Part shown: piece after piece, positions 62,201-64,000 of the stretch | How the letters are laid out: each line of letters begins with the position of its first letter | Numbering within the stretch: position 1 is the stretch's first letter | NCBI GenBank assembly: GCA_014706295.1 | Contig: JACSVZ010000014.1 | Coordinates: 72,027,949-72,091,948, forward strand | DNA: 64,000 bases | Reading direction: 5' to 3' | Origin: Lycocorax pyrrhopterus obiensis | Taxonomy: Eukaryota > Chordata > Aves > Passeriformes > Paradisaeidae | Made by a program: the position numbers and the translations under genes | Notes under the pieces: generated by a model | Databases searched by the model: none | Seen by the model: only the letters and a program-made list of their open reading frames with translations | Told to the model about the DNA's origin: nothing

Positions 62201-64000
62201 TCACTTTCAGTGTGGCAGTCTAAAAAATTAAAAAGAGAAAAATAGCTATAGCCCTTCTGCATCATATCAAACATATTTTTAATCTTGTAGATCATTCTCT
62301 TTCATCACAGCACTTGTAGGGAAATAAATATTGAAAGCAGTTGGGAAAAAATCCTTCATTATGAGGGGTGTCAGCTTTGGAAAGTTTTGTGCGGAGAATC
62401 TCTGGTCTTGCTTCGATAAGGCGTTCTCAAAGTTAAACTGCAGGATCTCCAGTCTCTTTCCATCCAAACTGATCCATCCTTCCGTGCTTACAACTTGGAT
62501 TTTTTTACTGGGGAACATTTTTGCTGCCTCTGACCTGTTCGATATAAAATCTCACAAATTTCCTGAAATTTTTATAACCCATTCGAACTCATTATTTCCT
62601 AATAACAGATTTACTCAGATATTGCTATTAAGGACTTCAATCTCCAGTAAAATTCCATAGTGAAGTCAATGGCATCATAAAAGAAAATTATGGTCAAAAA
62701 CTAATAAAAGCTGGAGTTTCAGTAATGGCTTAGATCAATCACTTGGAGAGCCACTACCTCAAGATCTTTTCCAATGGAAATAAAAGGGCACTCCCAACTT
62801 CTGCACCTGCTGTAGGAGAAACTAATTTGACATCTGACATTTTTTCCTAAAAGTTCTCCTAGATTCAGAAGTGAAAATGAAACTTCAGGTACCTTTTTGG
62901 TAGAGAATAATGGCATTCAAATCAGACAAGTGAGTCGCAAATGGTGTTGAGAAATCTGTATGTAAGAGGAATTAACAGAATCTAAAGGACAGAGAAAGAT
63001 CAGACACAGGAAACTCAAATAATACAATGCAAACAACATGCAACGAGTTTGGTATCAACCCGAGCTATTCCAAATTACATAATGAAAGTATATCATTTGA
63101 AAGAGAATAAGAGTCGCAGCCATAACATCCATTTCAATGTGATCCTTTCATAAGGAAATGTAGGATATTTTAAGTAAGCACCACACACTATGTTGTTTTC
63201 TAAAATAGTACCTTTAAAAGAATTTGTATATCAGCATTGATCACTGTTGTTTCTGTGAGAGAAATGCTAACCAAATAACTATATAACCACCTAACTAACT
63301 AACTACGTTATTGTCAATATCTATTTAGTCTTTCTCACTGATATTATTTTTAAAATGTTAAATAGCTATGTGAGAAATTAAAAAATCAAGGTAAGACATT
63401 AAAGGGAAGACATCTTGAATTTTTTTTTCTTTTTTTTAGGAAAACTTAATTTCTCTTGTGGTTGTTGTTGTTTCTACCTGTCAGCTTTCCAAACTAAGCA
63501 GAAGAAGATTTTATGACATGGAAATTACATCTGGCAAGAAATGCAGCAGCAACAACGTCCCTGATTTTTTAAGAAAGAAACCATTTAGTATCCCTCTCTT
63601 ACCTGCTTGCTTATGCCCTACATTGCTGCCCTAAGAAGCCTCCTGATTTTGTGCGGGGTCATCGTTACGCTATTTTACGCCTCCAAGAAGTGATCTCATA
63701 ATCTCACATACAGGGCAAAAGGAAGGCCAGAAGCAATCAGACCCAGAGGAACTTCTGATGCACACCTGCGTCTTCTGCTTATAAAAGCAACATCCACAGC
63801 AATCACACTTGTAGCAAACTCCTGAAGGAGGGCTCAGGATTTTTGCTTTAGATAGAGAAGTATCATTTTACCACTCACAGAAGTGTTTTGCTGTATTCAT
63901 TCCTAATTAATTCCTAATGTGTTGAGCCTCTGAGTGTTAAAGACTTGTAATGGAGATGCTCCACATAATTGTTTCCTGAAAGGGGCCAACAAGAAAGAAG
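53281..64000. other. unassigned AT-rich sequence, no gene or CR1 recognised
   Basis: About 10.7 kb of mostly AT-rich DNA. I recognise no CR1 or LTR in it, unlike the first 38 kb. Small features are (TA)n at 57512-57527, T-rich runs near 54000-54060, a (CA)-type stretch at 58323-58342, and overlapping short frames at 57251-57511 and 62279-62660. None is supported as a gene. Confidence 0.45.

Noticed and set aside
1..64000. Bacterial-type operon, defence system or phage
   Set aside because: No dense gene arrangement, ribosome binding sites or phage genes. CR1 elements, LTRs and microsatellites show vertebrate (bird) DNA.

Overview
The window looks like bird nuclear DNA, most probably from a songbird. 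Several CR1 retrotransposons of a GC-rich type lie among otherwise AT-rich sequence and end in the CR1 terminal motif (ATTCTATGAT-like). There are also three solo long terminal repeats (LTRs) of endogenous retroviruses and many simple repeats. I see no bacterial signature and no rRNA, tRNA or CRISPR array. I found no protein-coding gene that I can name. The longest open frames fall on a pentanucleotide array, a CpG island, CR1 copies or A/C-rich low-complexity DNA. The region reads as a gene desert or the inside of a very long intron.

Layout. 0-2.5 kb is AT-rich and unassigned. At 2.48-3.44 kb a homopolymer cluster leads into a dense CpG island with a 70-bp tandem duplication. At 3.68-4.24 kb is an antisense solo LTR flanked by a 5-bp target duplication. 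6.29-6.93 kb is a sense CR1. 8.42-8.81 kb is almost pure A/C. 12.58-13.15 kb is a second solo LTR with a perfect 6-bp target duplication, followed by another CR1 (13.3-13.7 kb). Further CR1 copies or fragments lie at 15.65, 16.83, 18.84, 23.4, 29.04, 29.99, 35.83 and 48.09 kb. 26.49-26.96 kb is a smaller CpG-enriched segment with two strong minus-strand splice donors. 32.34-33.05 kb is a 710-bp array of 142 pentamers built on GGGAA, with an internal GGCAA block and GGCGC-containing units. 38.23-38.89 kb is an old avian ERVL-type LTR. 52.7-53.3 kb is a GC-rich block that I could not classify. The rest is AT-rich and unassigned, with short simple repeats.

No genes act together here. What can be read is the history of insertions: old CR1 (23.4, 30.0 and 48.1 kb), an old ERVL LTR, and younger CR1 and LTR insertions whose target duplications or near-identical bodies are still intact. 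Possible function is limited to the CpG-rich segments at 2.6-3.4 and 26.5-27.0 kb, the GGGAA array as a structure-forming element, and some AT-rich stretches that could be conserved non-coding elements. I did not identify a convincing new multi-gene system. All identifications come from reading and remembered family features, not from a database search.
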